A stretch of DNA of 33,335 nucleotides from Desulfobulbaceae bacterium. Lineage in GTDB: Bacteria > Desulfobacterota > Desulfobulbia > Desulfobulbales > SURF-16. The notes under the pieces were generated by a model that saw only the letters and a list, made by a program, of their open reading frames with translations, was not told where the DNA came from and made no database searches. Location: NCBI GenBank assembly GCA_027859235.1, contig JAQIBE010000281.1:1-33335 (forward strand). Direction: 5' to 3'. Each line of letters opens with the position of its first letter. The stretch's first letter is position 1. Positions 16,458 to 26,648 of this stretch are shown here, piece by piece. The position numbers and the translations under genes are program-made.

Positions 16458-19400
16458 GAGCGGCTCCTTTCCATGCCGATGACAAAGGCAAGGAGTGAGG
16501 GGATGACAAAGAGGGTGAAGAGGGTGGACATGGCCAGCCCGCCAAGGAGGATACTGCCAAGGCCGCGGTATAACTCGCTGCCGGCACCGGTTGACAGCAC
16601 CAGGGGCAGCATGCCGAGAATACTGGTGATGGCGCTCATGAAGATGGGGCGGATTCGGGTCTGGACCGCATCAGAGATGGCGAGAATGCCCTGCATGTTA
16701 TTGTAGCGCACATTATTGAGGGATTGATGGACAATCAGAATGGCGTTGTTGACCACGGTGCCGATCAGAATAATAAAGCCGAGCATGGCCAGGACATCAA
16801 AACCCTGGGGGGCGATGAAGAGATCCACCAGCCTCAATCCTGCAAAGCCGCCGGCTGCGGCCAGGGGAACGGAAAAGAGAATGATGAACGGGTAGAGAAA
16901 GTTCTCAAACAGGGCGGCCATGAGGAGATAGGTGATGAGCAGGGCCAGGAGCAGGTTCCACTGCAGGGCCATCCGTGTTTCGGTTAATTTATCGGCATTG
17001 CCGCCCACAGCCACGTTAACGCCCGTAAGGGCTCCAGCCTTTTGCAGGCTCGGGATGATGTCATTCTGCACCGTTTCCATGGCGGTCTGTAAGGGCAACC
17101 CCGGAGGGGGCGTGACCTGGAGGGTAATGGTGCGCAACCGTTCCAAATGGTTGATCTGCGCCATTCCCTCGGTATAGACCAGATCGGCAACATCGCCTAC
17201 CCGAATGAGTTTGCCGGAACTATTGACGATACTCGTTTTTAAGATCGCCTCCGGGGTCGAGTAGGTGGCGTCACTCCCCTTGAGAACGAGATCCACCTGT
17301 TTGGTCCCTGCAGGTCGGAACTCGTCAATCTTCCGACCATCCATCAGGACATCAATATAGATACCCAGATCCTCTTCTGTGAGGCCGTTTGCCGCCAGTT
17401 TTTCCTTGTTGGGAATGAACCTGGCCTCCGGGTAGCTAGCCTCCAGGGAGGGGACCGGGCGAACCTGGGCCCCGGGGATTTTCTGGCTGACTGTGCCGAA
17501 GAGGGTGCGGGAAGCAGTGATCATGGCATTGATGTCAGTGCCTGAGACGTTAATGTCGAGGTTATTGCCCTTGCCTATATCGCTTTCAAATATACCGGCC
17601 TGGACACTGATTCCGAAAACACCGGGGATGGAGTTCATGATGCGGTTAAAGAGCGGCATCATCTCCCTGGCCCTGGTTTCATGGGTCGAGATTCCGCCGA
17701 AAAGGGTCATCCGGTCAGAGGCGACATAGAAAAGATTCTTGATCTGGGGGATGCCGTCCTTGCCGTCCTCCTTGATATAGGGGGCGGCCTCCTCATGGAT
17801 ATAGCTGCCGAGCTCCTTCATTTTCTCCACTGAATATCCTGGTGGCGGAATGAGGATGTTTAAAATCAGGTTCCGGTTGCCCTGGGGCAGATATTCGGCC
17901 GGCGGCATGAGGCTGAGGGTGAGACCAATGGAGAAACTGGTAAAGAGAACAACCGTGACGATGCGATTGATCTTGGTTTTGAGGCATAAATTGGAGAGCA
18001 TCATCAGCTTCTCGACACAATAAGCACCGACTTTACTCTTTCTGACCTCTTTCACCGGGGTTTTCTGGTTGCGGTAAAAAAGATTAAAGAGGGAGGGGAT
18101 GACTGAGATTGACACAAAGAGGCTCAGCAGGATCGAGAAGGTAATGGCAATGGCAATATCACGAAAGAGCTGACCCGCCTCCTCCTGCATGAAGATAACC
18201 GGAAGGAAGACGGCAACCGTGGTGGCGGTGGAGGCCAGTACCGCTCCCCAGACCTCGGTGGCGCCGTCATGGGCGGCGGCACGGGCGGATTTCCCCATCT
18301 TCCGGTGGCGATCAATGTTTTCCAGAACCACGATGGAGTTGTCCACCAGCATGCCCACGGCAAAGGAGATGCCGGCCAGACTCACCACATTTAAGTTGCG
18401 GCCCATGCCCCATAAAAAGATGAAGGTGCCGATGGCGGAGATGGGAATGGCAACGGCTGTAGTGATGGTCCCCCGCAGGCTGCGAAGAAAAACAAGGAGC
18501 ACGCAGATGGCCAGAATGCCGCCGATCAGGACGTTTTGCTTCACCAGATTAATGGCGGTATTGATGTAGGGGCGCTGGTCATAGACCCAGTTGAAGTAGA
18601 GATCGTGTTCGGCCAGCAACCCTTTGTTCAGCTCATTAACCTTGGCTTCAAGCTGGGCTGTCATGGCCAGGACGTTGGCACCCTGTTCCTTGCGGATCCC
18701 GACGACGATGACCTGTGTCCCGTTTTGTAAAACCGAGACATTCTCCTTTTGGAAGCCCTTGCTGACATCGGCCACATCATGGAGATATACCCGGTTGGAG
18801 CCGTCATTAAAAAGGACGACATCAAGCGGGTCGGCCGGAGACTGGAACTGGCTCACCGTGCGGATACGGTAATTTTTTTTACCGATACCGAGCACGCCGG
18901 CGGAAATGGTGGTGTTACTCTTCTGCACCGCGCTCATGATCTGGTTGATGGTGATATTGTGGCGGGCCATCTTGTCACTGTCCAGGGTGATATGCAGCTC
19001 GTTCTCTGTGCCGCCGAAGACAAAGAGGGAGCCGACCCCCTGAACCCGTTCAAGATGCTGGCGGACATTATCTTCAAAGAAGGTCTTGAATTCATTGATA
19101 TGGCGGCTGTTCTCCGGTTTTGTCTTCAGCATCATCCATATTACCGGTGAGCTGCTTGCGCCTGCGGCTTCAATGATGGGTTTGCCGGCATTCTTCGGGT
19201 AACTGGGGACCTCGTTCATCTTGTTGGAGACGCGGAGCAGGGCTGCGTCAAGATCAATACCAAGCTCAAAAGATAAGGAAATCTCGCCATAACTGTTAAA
19301 GCTGGCGCTCTCCATTGCGGTCAATCCCTGCAGACCCTTTAAGGTGTCTTCCTGTTGTTCAATGATTTCCTTTTCGATCTCATAGGGAGTCGCACCGGCC

Positions 19401-19552
19401 CAAGTGGTATTTACCGTAATTTTAGGGGCTTCCACATCCGGAGTGAGCTGCACTGGCAGTTTGTTCAGTCCGATAAGGCCGAACATCACCACCAGGATCA
19501 CGGCCACGGTGATGGAGACCGGCTTTTCTATGGAGGTCTTGATGATGTCCAT
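16454..19552 (-). CDS. RND-family efflux transporter permease
   Basis: 1032 aa; ISFAVGMLVDNSIVVLENIDRHR, GFIILIGTVVNNAILIVH and other RND core motifs. Confidence 0.96.
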   Translation of the reverse strand: MDIIKTSIEKPVSITVAVILVVMFGLIGLNKLPVQLTPDVEAPKITVNTTWAGATPYEIEKEIIEQQEDTLKGLQGLTAMESASFNSYGEISLSFELGIDLDAALLRVSNKMNEVPSYPKNAGKPIIEAAGASSSPVIWMMLKTKPENSRHINEFKTFFEDNVRQHLERVQGVGSLFVFGGTENELHITLDSDKMARHNITINQIMSAVQKSNTTISAGVLGIGKKNYRIRTVSQFQSPADPLDVVLFNDGSNRVYLHDVADVSKGFQKENVSVLQNGTQVIVVGIRKEQGANVLAMTAQLEAKVNELNKGLLAEHDLYFNWVYDQRPYINTAINLVKQNVLIGGILAICVLLVFLRSLRGTITTAVAIPISAIGTFIFLWGMGRNLNVVSLAGISFAVGMLVDNSIVVLENIDRHRKMGKSARAAAHDGATEVWGAVLASTATTVAVFLPVIFMQEEAGQLFRDIAIAITFSILLSLFVSISVIPSLFNLFYRNQKTPVKEVRKSKVGAYCVEKLMMLSNLCLKTKINRIVTVVLFTSFSIGLTLSLMPPAEYLPQGNRNLILNILIPPPGYSVEKMKELGSYIHEEAAPYIKEDGKDGIPQIKNLFYVASDRMTLFGGISTHETRAREMMPLFNRIMNSIPGVFGISVQAGIFESDIGKGNNLDINVSGTDINAMITASRTLFGTVSQKIPGAQVRPVPSLEASYPEARFIPNKEKLAANGLTEEDLGIYIDVLMDGRKIDEFRPAGTKQVDLVLKGSDATYSTPEAILKTSIVNSSGKLIRVGDVADLVYTEGMAQINHLERLRTITLQVTPPPGLPLQTAMETVQNDIIPSLQKAGALTGVNVAVGGNADKLTETRMALQWNLLLALLITYLLMAALFENFLYPFIILFSVPLAAAGGFAGLRLVDLFIAPQGFDVLAMLGFIILIGTVVNNAILIVHQSLNNVRYNNMQGILAISDAVQTRIRPIFMSAITSILGMLPLVLSTGAGSELYRGLGSILLGGLAMSTLFTLFVIPSLLAFVIGMERSRS

Positions 19553-20604
19553 TATTTTTCTCCTGCCACAACGACAGGTTGGTCAGGGCGCAGACGTTCA
19601 TTGCCTTCGATAACGATGTCCATGCCCGCGCTGATGTTGGGGTTGTCCACTCCCACCTCTTGTCCGAGGAAGGCAACAATATGGACCGGCAGGATTGCGG
19701 CCTTGCCTTCCTTAATCGTATAGATAAAGTCCTTGCCTTGGGACTTGATGAGGGCGGCCCGGGGGATGACGGCGAGTTTCTGTCTGGTGGAGGCGGCGAC
19801 ATGAATGGTGGCGGACATGTTTTCGCTGATATCGGTCTGGGGTGGAATTTTGACCTTTAAAAAGACATTCCTCGTCTGGGGGTCGGCCTTGGGGGCAATG
19901 GCGCGGATGGTGCCGGTCAGCTCGCGGTCATAGGCATTGATGATGACCGGGACCTTGTCGCCAATACTGATGTGTTGCAGCATGGTTTCACCCACCGGCA
20001 CCCGGATGAAGAGATCGTTGGTGGAGCCAAGGGTGACGATTACCCGCCCCTGCTGAACCCAGTCGCCGAGGTCAACATTTTTGCTGAGGATGACACCGGC
20101 AAAGGGTGCTGTGATCACGCTGCGTTTTTTTTGAATGAGCAGCAGGTGCAGCCCGTCTTCGAGGGCCTGTTTTTCCTTCAGCAGATTCTGGTGGGTGTAC
20201 AGCGTCTCCTCATAATCCTTTTCACTGACCCCGTCTTGGGCATACAACCGCTTCAGCCGGGTGAAGTTCTTTTCAGCCTGTTCAACCTGCAGCTCCATTT
20301 GAGCGATGCGGGTCCGGCTGAGGGCAATGGTGGTGTCAAGAATTTCGGTGTTCAGGACAAGAAGGGGTGTCCCCTGCTGCAGGTGATCGCCTTCCCGGAC
20401 GTGGATCTCGGCCACGAGACCGGCTAGTTCGCTTGAGATATGACTGACCCGCTCATAGTAGAGGGAGCCCAGTACAGACTGGGTCTGGCTGATCTCCTGC
20501 ACCTCTACCTTGGTGACAACGACCTTGGCCGGGGGTGTTTCCTGAGCAATTACGAGGCTGGGAAGCAGGACAGCGATAAGAAGCAGGGGGTGAAGGAGGC
20601 GCAT
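19552..20604 (-). CDS. RND efflux periplasmic adaptor (membrane fusion protein)
   Basis: Signal peptide, SELAGLVAEIHVREGDHLQQGTPLLVL biotinyl-lipoyl-like motif, coiled coil, overlaps the RND gene. Confidence 0.94.
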   Translation of the reverse strand: MRLLHPLLLIAVLLPSLVIAQETPPAKVVVTKVEVQEISQTQSVLGSLYYERVSHISSELAGLVAEIHVREGDHLQQGTPLLVLNTEILDTTIALSRTRIAQMELQVEQAEKNFTRLKRLYAQDGVSEKDYEETLYTHQNLLKEKQALEDGLHLLLIQKKRSVITAPFAGVILSKNVDLGDWVQQGRVIVTLGSTNDLFIRVPVGETMLQHISIGDKVPVIINAYDRELTGTIRAIAPKADPQTRNVFLKVKIPPQTDISENMSATIHVAASTRQKLAVIPRAALIKSQGKDFIYTIKEGKAAILPVHIVAFLGQEVGVDNPNISAGMDIVIEGNERLRPDQPVVVAGEK

Positions 20605-21089
20605 TATCTTTCCTTTTGAGCAGTAGTGGTGGAGTTATGGCGTTCGATGTGCTGGAGGTTGCTGGTTATTTTTTCAAGGGTGCGGCGGCAAATCGCCTGA
20701 TCCTTGGCGGTAACGCCTTGCGTCGATTTTTCAGCAAAGGAATTGAGTAGTTCGCTGACATCCCTGACCAGCGACTCGCCCTGACTGGTTAAAAAGACGA
20801 GGGAGGTGCGGCGGTCAGCAGGGTTATTCCTGCGTTCAATCAGCGCTTTGTTCTGCAGCCGGTCCAGGATACGGGTGAGATTGGCGGCGGACTTATTGCA
20901 TTCATCGCCAATCTGGCGTTGGCTAAGGCCGGAGGTTGAGGCGAGAATTTTTAAGGGCTGAACCTGTTCAATGGTCAGGTCATGGGGCTTGAGGAGCTTC
21001 TCCGCCAGATTCTTGATACGCTGGGCGGTATAATAAATCAGGCGGGGAAGGGGTTCGTCGCCCTGGCGGTTGGTGCTGGGATGGCTCAT
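20604..21089 (-). CDS. MarR-family transcriptional regulator
   Basis: LSQRQIGDECNKSAANLTRILDRLQNKALIERRNNPADRRTSLVFLTSQGESL. Confidence 0.95.
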   Translation of the reverse strand: MSHPSTNRQGDEPLPRLIYYTAQRIKNLAEKLLKPHDLTIEQVQPLKILASTSGLSQRQIGDECNKSAANLTRILDRLQNKALIERRNNPADRRTSLVFLTSQGESLVRDVSELLNSFAEKSTQGVTAKDQAICRRTLEKITSNLQHIERHNSTTTAQKER

Positions 21090-21102
21090 GGTTGACTCCT
21101 TG

Positions 21103-21148
21103 ATAGTTAACGTGACAACTATTGTATCCGGGGCGGTTCTAAAGTCAA
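21103..21148 (-). promoter_or_regulatory. promoter with overlapping inverted-repeat operator upstream of marR-efflux operon
   Basis: Minus strand TTGACT-N16-TACAAT, with ATAGTT-N8-AACTAT (21103-21122) over the expected +1 region. Confidence 0.7.
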
Positions 21149-21167
21149 CGGAAAAGAGCGCTAGCCG

Positions 21168-21758
21168 TTACTCCAGAGGAAAACAGCAGGCATGGATATC
21201 CTGCCAGCTGCGAACCACAGGCAGGCTATGGCGCCCGCTGTTCCACGGCTGGTCAAAGACCATTGCAATAATGCCTTCCTGGGCAAGGGTTTCACAGGTT
21301 TCAAACCGGTCGTCAATAAAGTGGGTCAACCCAAGGTCCAGGATGTGTTCTGTTTTGGAGTCATGATCGCCCATGGCAATGATGTGCATATCCGCTGTTA
21401 TTTGTGACCCCAATTCATGTTCCAGCCAGTCAACAATGGGGTCCCTGAGGGGGCGGGCGGTGATGAAGGTGAGGGGGGCCTGGGTTTGAATTTTTTGTAA
21501 AACCGGTCGGGCATCGGGCAGGAGTTTCAGCTTGTAGCCAATGGGGTCAACCATGAGTTTATGGAAAATGGTCTGAACGATGGCGTCATCCATGTTGAGA
21601 CATTGCTCAACATTAAAATGGGTGATCTGTTCGGGTTTTATATCAATGGTATATTCTTCCCGGGCTATGCGGATGAAGGCCTCCATGGTGTCAGCCACAA
21701 CGCAGTCAATATCAAAGCCGAGGGAGGTGAGGGGAAGTCTGTTTTTGTAGATGTTCAT
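21168..21758 (-). CDS. HAD-superfamily 5'-nucleotidase-like protein
   Basis: GFDIDCVVADTMEAF, LTFITARPLRDPIVDWL, THFIDDRFETCETLAQEG. Confidence 0.75.
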   Translation of the reverse strand: MNIYKNRLPLTSLGFDIDCVVADTMEAFIRIAREEYTIDIKPEQITHFNVEQCLNMDDAIVQTIFHKLMVDPIGYKLKLLPDARPVLQKIQTQAPLTFITARPLRDPIVDWLEHELGSQITADMHIIAMGDHDSKTEHILDLGLTHFIDDRFETCETLAQEGIIAMVFDQPWNSGRHSLPVVRSWQDIHACCFPLE

Positions 21759-22026
21759 TCCGGCGTGCTTACCAGATGGAAAACCTTTTATAAAGAGGGG
21801 AATGGATTTTCTTTATGTAGGCGACTGAATCTGGGATGAAAAACAATTGCTTAGGGATGCGTCATGGGGGACGGTCGGCAATTATACGGCTTAAAAACAG
21901 GTGCTGTTCCAAGCCTCCTCTTGACAAAACGTCAATCGATGGGCATATTCTCCAGTCATCAATTAATGATACTAAGTGTTGTTCAGTTCGACGCACCTGC
22001 AAATAATAGAGAGAGATACGATCGTC

Positions 22027-22980
22027 ATGGAGCTTCCCCCACTTAAAATAGGTAAATTCACAGCACCCATTCCCCTTGTCCTGGGCGGCATGTCCGTGCG
22101 CGTATCCACCTCTGCCCTGGCTGCGCCGGTGGCTGAATGCGGCGGTATCGGTACCATCGGCGCTTCGGTTATCCCCGTGGAAGAGGTGAAGGCGGAAATT
22201 CGCAAGGCCAAGTCCATGACCAAGGGGGTCATTGCCGCAAACATTATGTTTGCCGTGAAAAATTTCCATGAGACGGTTATTGGCGCCATTGATGCCGGTG
22301 TTGATATCATTGTCACCGGGGCGGGTTTTTCCCGGGATATCTTCAAGATCGGTAAGGAAACCAATACCCCCATTGTCTCCATTGTCTCGTCTCCAGCCTT
22401 TGCCAAGCTTGCCCAGAAACTGGGGGCTGCGGCCATTGTCGTTGAGGCCAAAGAGGCAGGCGGTCACCTGGGAACGGATGTGGCCCTCAGGGATCTCTTT
22501 CCTGAAATTCGCAAGGTCGTTAAGGGGATTCCCCTCATTGCGGCCGGCGGTATCACCAACGGGTATGAGATGGCTGAACTCATGGGGAAATACGGTGCCG
22601 ATGCGGTGCAGATTGCCACCCGTTTTGTCATGACCCATGAATGTCCGGTGGATGATCGTTTCAAGCAGGCCATGCTTGAGGCAACAAACAAGGATGTGGT
22701 CCTGACCTCGTCACCCGTGGGTATGCCCGGTCGGGCCTTGAATACGCCATTTGTCCGTGCTCTCGCAGCCGGCGAAGACCTGAAGGACAAGGAATGCCGT
22801 TATCACTGTCTGAAAAAATGTGACCACCATTATTGTATTGCCGATCGTTTGATGAAGGCGTATGAGGGTGATTATGAAAACGGTCTCTTCTTTTCTGGCG
22901 AGAATGTGGGTAAATTTCACTCCATCATTTCTGTCCGCGAGGTCTTTGACCAGTTTATTGCCGAGGCGAAATCGGTATAG
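22027..22980 (+). CDS. nitronate monooxygenase / FabK-like flavoprotein
   Basis: VLGGMSVRVSTSALAAPVAECGGIGTIGA, EAKEAGGHLG, PLIAAGGITNGYEMAELMGKYGADAVQIATRFVMTHEC. Start chosen at MELPPLKIG. Confidence 0.88.
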   Translation: MELPPLKIGKFTAPIPLVLGGMSVRVSTSALAAPVAECGGIGTIGASVIPVEEVKAEIRKAKSMTKGVIAANIMFAVKNFHETVIGAIDAGVDIIVTGAGFSRDIFKIGKETNTPIVSIVSSPAFAKLAQKLGAAAIVVEAKEAGGHLGTDVALRDLFPEIRKVVKGIPLIAAGGITNGYEMAELMGKYGADAVQIATRFVMTHECPVDDRFKQAMLEATNKDVVLTSSPVGMPGRALNTPFVRALAAGEDLKDKECRYHCLKKCDHHYCIADRLMKAYEGDYENGLFFSGENVGKFHSIISVREVFDQFIAEAKSV

Positions 22981-23109
22981 TTTCTTTGGGGGTGTCCCCC
23001 GATAGCTTCAACTGCAGTATCAATTATTAACACTGTTCGACTCCTGTATTCGCTCCCCTGTCTGTAATCCTATGGCGGGGAGGGTGCGGGGCAAAATAAA
23101 AGAACGGGT

Positions 23110-24423
23110 ATGAAAAAAGAACAACAGGATCCACCTCCGCGTATTGTCGGGGTGGAATCTCATGGTATAACCGCAGCGTCCCTTGACTCTGATGCAGCGT
23201 ATGTCCTCAAAAAACTGACCAAGGCAGGCTATAAGGCCTATCTTGTCGGCGGCGGGGTGCGCGATCTGTATCAGGGCGTCTCCCCCAAAGATTTTGATCT
23301 TTCCACTGATGCCAGTCCCACCCAGGTTCGCAAGCTGTTTCGCAACAGCAGGGTGATCGGCCGGCGTTTCCGTTTGGTGCAGGTCTTCTTTCACGATAAT
23401 AAAATTATTGAGTTATCCACCTTTCGTTGTCGTACGGAGTGTGATGACGACAAGAAGGGGGAGGTGCTCGCCCATAATAACGCCTTTGGTGATGAGCGCG
23501 AAGATGCCTTCCGGCGTGACCTGACCATTAACGGTCTGTTTTATGATATTGAGCAGGAAACCATCATTGATTATGTCGGCGGGGTGCAGGATCTGGATGA
23601 CAAGGTCGTGCGGATTATCGGCAATGCCGATCTGCGCATTGGTCGGGATCCGGTGCGCATGATGCGGGCCATCCGCCACGCGGCCCGCTCAGGCTTCACT
23701 ATCGAGCCTGCGACCTGGACGGCGATTCAAACCCATTGCGACTCCCTGTCAGTCTGTCCGGTATCACGCATCCGTGATGAATTATTCAAGGATCTGCATG
23801 GCCGTGCCAGCGGCCAGTGGGTGCGTTTTGCGGCCCGGAGTGGCTTACTCACGAGCTTACTGCCCTTTTATGCTGAGGTGCTTGAGGAGGAGGGGGTCGA
23901 AGAGGAATTAGAACAATTGCTTACCGCGGTTGACATGGTTCAATCCACGGGCGGGCGCTTAAAGGATGATATGCTCCTTGCCGTGCTCATCCTGCCCTGG
24001 GCCAGACGCCGCTTCCCGGATTTAAACACTGGTTTGAAGACCGGGGATGCCTTTGCCCTGTCCCGCGAGATTCGTGAGCATCTCAAACATATCATGGCTC
24101 ATCTTGATATTAAACGGGCCTTGAAAGAACAGATCGCCACCACGCTGACCCTCCTGCCTCTTTTTATGAAGAATCGCGGCAAGGGGTGGCCCAAGTGGCT
24201 GACGAAGAAGAGTTATTTCGGGCAAGGTCTGCTCTTCCATGGTCTGGTGCAGCAGGCTGGCGGCGGCGAGAAGGTTGCTGAAAACCTGTGGCCCAAACCG
24301 CCCCGTATCCATAAGAAAACAATCCCTGTTTCCAGGCCGAAACCCCGGTCCAAAGGTAGTCGCGCTCCGGCCTATACTAATAGCAAGAGTAAGGGCGGCG
24401 TCTTTGGTTTTCGCAAGGGGTGA
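23110..24423 (+). CDS. pcnB: poly(A) polymerase / CCA-adding nucleotidyltransferase family
   Basis: AYLVGGGVRDLYQGVSPKDFDLSTDASPTQVRKLFRNSRVIGRRFRLVQVFF; RRDLTINGLFYD; basic C-terminal tail. Confidence 0.9.
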   Translation: MKKEQQDPPPRIVGVESHGITAASLDSDAAYVLKKLTKAGYKAYLVGGGVRDLYQGVSPKDFDLSTDASPTQVRKLFRNSRVIGRRFRLVQVFFHDNKIIELSTFRCRTECDDDKKGEVLAHNNAFGDEREDAFRRDLTINGLFYDIEQETIIDYVGGVQDLDDKVVRIIGNADLRIGRDPVRMMRAIRHAARSGFTIEPATWTAIQTHCDSLSVCPVSRIRDELFKDLHGRASGQWVRFAARSGLLTSLLPFYAEVLEEEGVEEELEQLLTAVDMVQSTGGRLKDDMLLAVLILPWARRRFPDLNTGLKTGDAFALSREIREHLKHIMAHLDIKRALKEQIATTLTLLPLFMKNRGKGWPKWLTKKSYFGQGLLFHGLVQQAGGGEKVAENLWPKPPRIHKKTIPVSRPKPRSKGSRAPAYTNSKSKGGVFGFRKG

Positions 24424-24429
24424 GCTGCT

Positions 24430-25341
24430 ATGGCTGTGGAAAATCCCTTTGAGCAGACCTCTACCCTGGACCTGATGGCCCAGGCTTTGCGTCTGAAGCT
24501 TGCCAGACGTCAGGACCGTTTTTCTCTCTGTTCCATCCTCAATGCCAAATCCGGTAAATGCAGTGAGGACTGCGCCTACTGTACCCAATCTGCCCATTTC
24601 CTCACAAATTCCCCTGAATATCCCCTTGTTGACGTGAAGACCGCCGTGGCTGCGGCTGTGGCAGCCAAGGATAACGGCGCATCCCGTTTTTCCCTGGTGA
24701 CCTCCGGACGCGGGCCTGTGGGTGATGAGGTTGCGGCCTATGGCGAGCTGATCGGAGCCATTAAGGGTAGGGTTGATATCGGCATCTGCGGTTCCTTTGG
24801 CATTGCTTCGCTTGCGGATCTCACTCTATGGCGCGATGCAGGGATGAGCCGCTATCATCATAATCTCGAGTCTTCGCAGGAATTTTTCCCCTCCATCTGT
24901 GCAACCCATACCTTTGCAGAACGCGTTGCCACGGTGAAAGCGGCCAGGGAGGCGGGTCTGTCGGTGTGCAGCGGCGGCATTATTGGTCTGGGTGAAGATG
25001 AAACGAACCGGGTGTCTCTGGCCCGCAGCCTCGCTGAACTGGAGGTTGATTCTGTTCCCCTCAATATTCTCATTAGTCTGGAGGGCACGGCTTTAAGTGA
25101 TGTTGCCCCCCTGAGCCAGGATGAAATTCTGCGCGCCATCGCCATCTTCCGCATTATTCTGCCCGATGTTCCCCTGCGTCTTGCCGCAGGCCGTGAATCA
25201 GCCCTGGGTGAATTCTTAAGTTCCGCCTTCATGGCCGGGGCCGACGGCATGATGATTGGCGGCTATCTCACCCAACGGGGCAGAACCCCGGAGCAGGATC
25301 TGGCCTTTGTGAACCAGATGCGAGAGATATGGACCCGCTGA
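24430..25341 (+). CDS. bioB: biotin synthase
   Basis: Radical SAM motif CSEDCAYCTQS; YHHNLESS; ICSGGIIGLGE-like CSGGIIGLGED. Confidence 0.95.
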   Translation: MAVENPFEQTSTLDLMAQALRLKLARRQDRFSLCSILNAKSGKCSEDCAYCTQSAHFLTNSPEYPLVDVKTAVAAAVAAKDNGASRFSLVTSGRGPVGDEVAAYGELIGAIKGRVDIGICGSFGIASLADLTLWRDAGMSRYHHNLESSQEFFPSICATHTFAERVATVKAAREAGLSVCSGGIIGLGEDETNRVSLARSLAELEVDSVPLNILISLEGTALSDVAPLSQDEILRAIAIFRIILPDVPLRLAAGRESALGEFLSSAFMAGADGMMIGGYLTQRGRTPEQDLAFVNQMREIWTR

Positions 25342-26483
25342 GCTGGCTCGAACAGCGTAAGGCTGACGGGTTGCTGCGTAAGCTCCATCCGCTCCAGCGT
25401 CAGGTGGGGCAGCCTCTTGCCGCTGTGCACTCCGCCGCGCCTCTGATTGATTTTTCCTCCAACGACTACCTTGCTCTCAGCCACCATCCCCGGGTTATTG
25501 AATCAGGGGTCCGCTATCTCAAACAATATGGCGCCGGTGCGGGCGCGGCCAGACTGATGAGCGGTGATTGCGACTACCACCATGAGCTGGAGCGCGCCAT
25601 TGCCGGGTATAAGGGCAAGGCGTCGGCCCTTCTCTTCGGCAATGGCTATATGGCCAACAGCGGTATGATTCCCGCCCTGGTGGGACGGCATGATGTGATT
25701 TTTTCAGATCGCCTCAATCATGCCTCCATCGTGGACGGCTGCAAACTCTCCGGGGCGACGGTGGTGCGCTTCCGCCATAATGATACGGAGCATTTGCAGG
25801 AATTATTGCAGGCCAGACGGGGCACAGGGCGGGCTCTCATTGTGGTGGAATCCCTCTACTCCATGGATGGCGACCGAGCCCCTCTGGTGGCCATTGTCCG
25901 GCTGAAAAAGATGTTTGACTGTGTCCTGCTGGTGGATGAGGCCCATGCCACGGGCCTATTCGGCCAGACCGGTTCCGGTCTGGTGGAAGAGGAGGGGGTG
26001 ACCGATGATGTTGAACTCGTCATGGGTACCTTCGGCAAGGGGCTTGGCAGCTATGGCGCCTATGTGGCCGCGGATCAGGTGTGGATTGACTATCTGCTGA
26101 ACCGGGCCCGGAGTTTTATCTATTCAACTGCCCTGCCGCCGGGGGTGATCGGCGCAAGTCTCGGGGCGCTGCAGGTGATCCGGGAGGAGCCATGGCTTGC
26201 GGATAGATTAAAAGAAAAGACCAGGACATTCATAACCTGTTTAAGTGAGCAAGGATTCCAGCTGCACTCCGATTCGCAGATTGTCCCCCTGATGATCGGG
26301 GCCAGTGATGTGGCCATGGGAATGGCAGGTGCCCTGCAAGACAGGGGCTTTCATGTCACTGCGGTGCGGCCGCCAACGGTTCCTGAGCATACGGCCCGGT
26401 TGCGCTTTTCAGTGACCCTGCATCATACGGATGATGATCTGCGCAGGTTGGCTGAGGCGGTTGGAGCGGTGCACTCTAGGTAA
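25329..26483 (+). CDS. bioF: 8-amino-7-oxononanoate synthase
   Basis: DFSSNDYLALSHHPRV, AHATGLFG (DEAHATG), GTFGKGLGSYGAYV PLP-lysine motif; overlaps bioB. Confidence 0.95.
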   Translation: MDPLSWLEQRKADGLLRKLHPLQRQVGQPLAAVHSAAPLIDFSSNDYLALSHHPRVIESGVRYLKQYGAGAGAARLMSGDCDYHHELERAIAGYKGKASALLFGNGYMANSGMIPALVGRHDVIFSDRLNHASIVDGCKLSGATVVRFRHNDTEHLQELLQARRGTGRALIVVESLYSMDGDRAPLVAIVRLKKMFDCVLLVDEAHATGLFGQTGSGLVEEEGVTDDVELVMGTFGKGLGSYGAYVAADQVWIDYLLNRARSFIYSTALPPGVIGASLGALQVIREEPWLADRLKEKTRTFITCLSEQGFQLHSDSQIVPLMIGASDVAMGMAGALQDRGFHVTAVRPPTVPEHTARLRFSVTLHHTDDDLRRLAEAVGAVHSR

Positions 26484-26510
26484 GGAACCCCTGGGTAGCG
26501 AACAAGGGAA

Positions 26511-26627
26511 GAACCACGGATGAACACGGATACACACGGATACACACGGATAAAAGCATGTTGAGACACCGCATAGCGGTGTCGAGTAAAAATAAAATCC
26601 GTGTCCATTCGTGTCCATCCGTGGTTC
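26511..26627. repeat. compound palindromic intergenic repeat (ACACGGAT-type)
   Basis: GAACCACGGATGAACACGGATACACACGGATACACACGGAT ... GACACCGCatAGCGGTGTC ... ATCCGTGTCCATTCGTGTCCATCCGTGGTTC. Confidence 0.85.
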
Positions 26628-26648
26628 CAAAAAAAACCTGAGATTTCG

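Noticed and set aside
21862-22638. 258-aa minus-strand ORF
   Set aside because: Antisense to the nitronate monooxygenase; Gly/His/Asn-rich low-plausibility translation.
23110-26483. pcnB-bioB-bioF tight gene cluster
   Set aside because: Overlap and spacing suggest co-transcription, but the neighbouring genes are ordinary housekeeping functions; not treated as a new system.
26409-26630. ORFs reading ...CVSVCIRVHPWF...
   Set aside because: Translation of the ACACGGAT palindromic repeat rather than a protein gene.
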